From an uncultured Planctomycetaceae bacterium (lineage in GTDB: Bacteria > Planctomycetota > Planctomycetia > Pirellulales > Pirellulaceae), in assembly GCA_903927685.1 (NCBI GenBank), contig CAIYOB010000489.1, positions 1 to 5,846 on the forward strand: DNA of 5,846 nucleotides. The letters are read 5' to 3'. The translations under genes and the position numbers were made by a program. Of the stretch, positions 4,699-5,846 are shown piece by piece. The first letter of the stretch is position 1, and each line of letters starts with the position of its first letter. The notes beneath the pieces were generated by a model. It had not been told where the DNA came from, did no database searches, and saw nothing but the letters and a program-made list of their open reading frames with translations.

Positions 4699-5846
4699 TC
4701 AGAACCGGTCCATCGCTCCCAGTGCGGCTTCGACCTGATCGGCCCAGCGCGCGATTTCCTGGATGCTCCGGCGAATCTCTTCGGGGTCGCAGGTCGTGCG
4801 GGGAAAGCTGTTGGACATCACAAAGTGCGGTTCGCCGTCCAGGTCTTGAATGGCCAGCGAGCCGTGGCACAGCCGGGCGTTCAATTCCAGGGCGCGGCGA
4901 TAATAGGCGGGCTCGGCTCGTCCGCAGACGCTGAAGATCCGCACGACGCGTTCCCGGGCAATCGGCGCCTGGCACTCCTCGACGCAGACCTGCTGCGACC
5001 GCCCGTGCGGTTGCGGCACGTTCAGGGTCACGCGGTGCTCTTCGTCCTGACGTGTCACGACCAGGTCGCGGAGCGCGGTGTCGACCAGCTTGCCCAGGCT
5101 GCACGCCCCGCGGCTGATGGCTTGCAGTTCCTGGTGCACATGCTCGCCGTCGGCGGGCCGGGCCTCTGCGCGTTTGGCCAGGCACCGCATCGTCAGGTCG
5201 GCGACTTCCTCCGGGACACCGGGACAGCGTTCCCGGGGGTCCGGCACGGGGGCGTTGGCGTGCAACTCCGCCAACTGGCCGACGTTCCGTTCGACGTAAG
5301 GGAATTCGCCGGTCAAGAGATAAAAGTAGGATACCCCGACTGCGTAGACGTCGCTCGCCTTGCCGGCGGGCCGCGAGCGAAACAGTTCGGGGGCCATGAA
5401 GTACGGCGTCCCGGCCAGCGATTCGTCCGGCGAACCGCCGCCCGTCACTCGTTTCGCAAGTCCGAAATCAGCCAGCTTGGCTTGTCCGTTCCGGTGGACC
5501 AGGACGTTCGACGGCTTGAAATCCCGGTGAACCACGCCGCAGCGATGCGCCTCGGCGAGCGCGGAGCAAGCCTGGGACAGCAACTCGGTGGCCGAGTACG
5601 GGTCGAGTCTTCCCGCCGCTTGCACCACTTGCTGCAGCGTCTGTCCGGGCACGTACTCCAATTCGATATAGTGCAGCGGTCCGCTCTGGCCGATATTGTG
5701 GACGGCCACGATGTGCGGATGGACCAACGACGCCGCAGCTCGCGCCTCGGCCAAGAATAAATCCACCATCTCGCGCCCGCCGCCGGGGCGTGGCGACAGG
5801 ATCTTGATGGCGCAGGGTCGGTACAACGTATTGTGCGTGGCTCGGA
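4699..5846 (-). CDS. Serine/threonine protein kinase with CesT/YbjN-like C-terminal domain, 5' end cut by window edge
   Basis: The frame is open to the right edge and ends at a stop at 4699-4701; 381 residues are visible, counted from the first full codon. A TTG near 5826 is internal, because the upstream frame still reads kinase sequence (ATHNTLYRPCAIK). The glycine loop and any earlier region are missing. Visible kinase elements are the AIK lysine (K14), the helix-C glutamate (E33), catalytic HRDFKPSN (D108, K110, N113), DFG (D126), GTPYFMAPE (151-153), SDVYAVG (D165) and the late ARP arginine (R229). All catalytic residues in view are intact, so it should be an active Hanks-type kinase. 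After the kinase domain (about residue 245) come some 135 residues ending in a strand-helix-strand-helix pattern (ARLCHGSLAI, then an acidic amphipathic helix) that resembles the type III chaperone-like CesT/YbjN fold. No membrane segment or PASTA repeat is seen, so the visible part is cytoplasmic. Substrate unknown. Confidence 0.92.
   Translation of the reverse strand, partial: RATHNTLYRPCAIKILSPRPGGGREMVDLFLAEARAAASLVHPHIVAVHNIGQSGPLHYIELEYVPGQTLQQVVQAAGRLDPYSATELLSQACSALAEAHRCGVVHRDFKPSNVLVHRNGQAKLADFGLAKRVTGGGSPDESLAGTPYFMAPELFRSRPAGKASDVYAVGVSYFYLLTGEFPYVERNVGQLAELHANAPVPDPRERCPGVPEEVADLTMRCLAKRAEARPADGEHVHQELQAISRGACSLGKLVDTALRDLVVTRQDEEHRVTLNVPQPHGRSQQVCVEECQAPIARERVVRIFSVCGRAEPAYYRRALELNARLCHGSLAIQDLDGEPHFVMSNSFPRTTCDPEEIRRSIQEIARWADQVEAALGAMDRF

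Noticed and set aside
4665..4708. Inverted repeat CCGGTTC / GAACCGG across the convergent gene ends as a terminator
   Set aside because: The stem is only 7 bp with a 30-base loop, lies mostly within coding sequence and lacks T-tracts.
4825..5760. Long open frame on the + strand (311 codons) opposite the kinase gene
   Set aside because: It is antisense to a kinase frame with all the conserved motifs in view. Its translation has no recognisable family pattern and is biased as expected for the complement of a GC-rich gene.

Overview
The window is GC-rich, densely coding bacterial DNA with five protein genes, two of them cut by the window edges. The gene content fits a Planctomycetota (Pirellula-like) chromosome. 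The indications are a Tat-exported sugar phosphate isomerase/epimerase-type protein, a Hanks-type Ser/Thr kinase with an unusual C-terminal domain, a large PAS-GAF-receiver protein with a degenerate receiver, and palindromic GC-rich intergenic repeats. This assignment is an inference from gene content, since the window holds no rRNA or other phylogenetic marker.

Layout, left to right. (1) Bases 1-454 (+): the C-terminal two thirds of QueC, the 7-cyano-7-deazaguanine (preQ0) synthase of queuosine biosynthesis. (2) Bases 455-705: a 251-base gap dominated by a nested palindrome (16-bp and 12-bp perfect arms) bracketed by direct repeats built on a CGCATCCCCCGG core. (3) Bases 706-1626 (+): a Tat-signal TIM-barrel protein of the sugar phosphate isomerase/epimerase superfamily. 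(4) Bases 1627-1719: a short gap with a near-ideal sigma70-type promoter and a strong Shine-Dalgarno. (5) Bases 1720-3432 (+): a TTG-initiated PAS/GAF/receiver protein, 570 aa. (6) Bases 3429-4694 (+): a membrane-anchored metallophosphoesterase (YkuE/YaeI-like) whose ATG overlaps the previous stop as ATGA. (7) Bases 4699-5846 (-): the 3' part of a Ser/Thr protein kinase gene, convergent with the phosphoesterase gene and only 4 bases from it. Its start lies beyond the right edge.

The sensor/receiver gene and the metallophosphoesterase gene look like a two-gene operon driven by the promoter at 1656-1684, with translational coupling. The sensor protein has no kinase catalytic domain. Its receiver has Glu where the phosphoacceptor Asp should be and Lys where the conserved Thr/Ser should be, so it is probably a phosphorylation-independent output or scaffold module. 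The convergent kinase ends in a domain that resembles the CesT/YbjN type III chaperone-like fold. The queC and isomerase genes have no evident functional link to the rest. I see no complete multi-gene defence, CRISPR or mobile system here. The points most worth a second look are the repeat element, the degenerate receiver and the kinase fusion.
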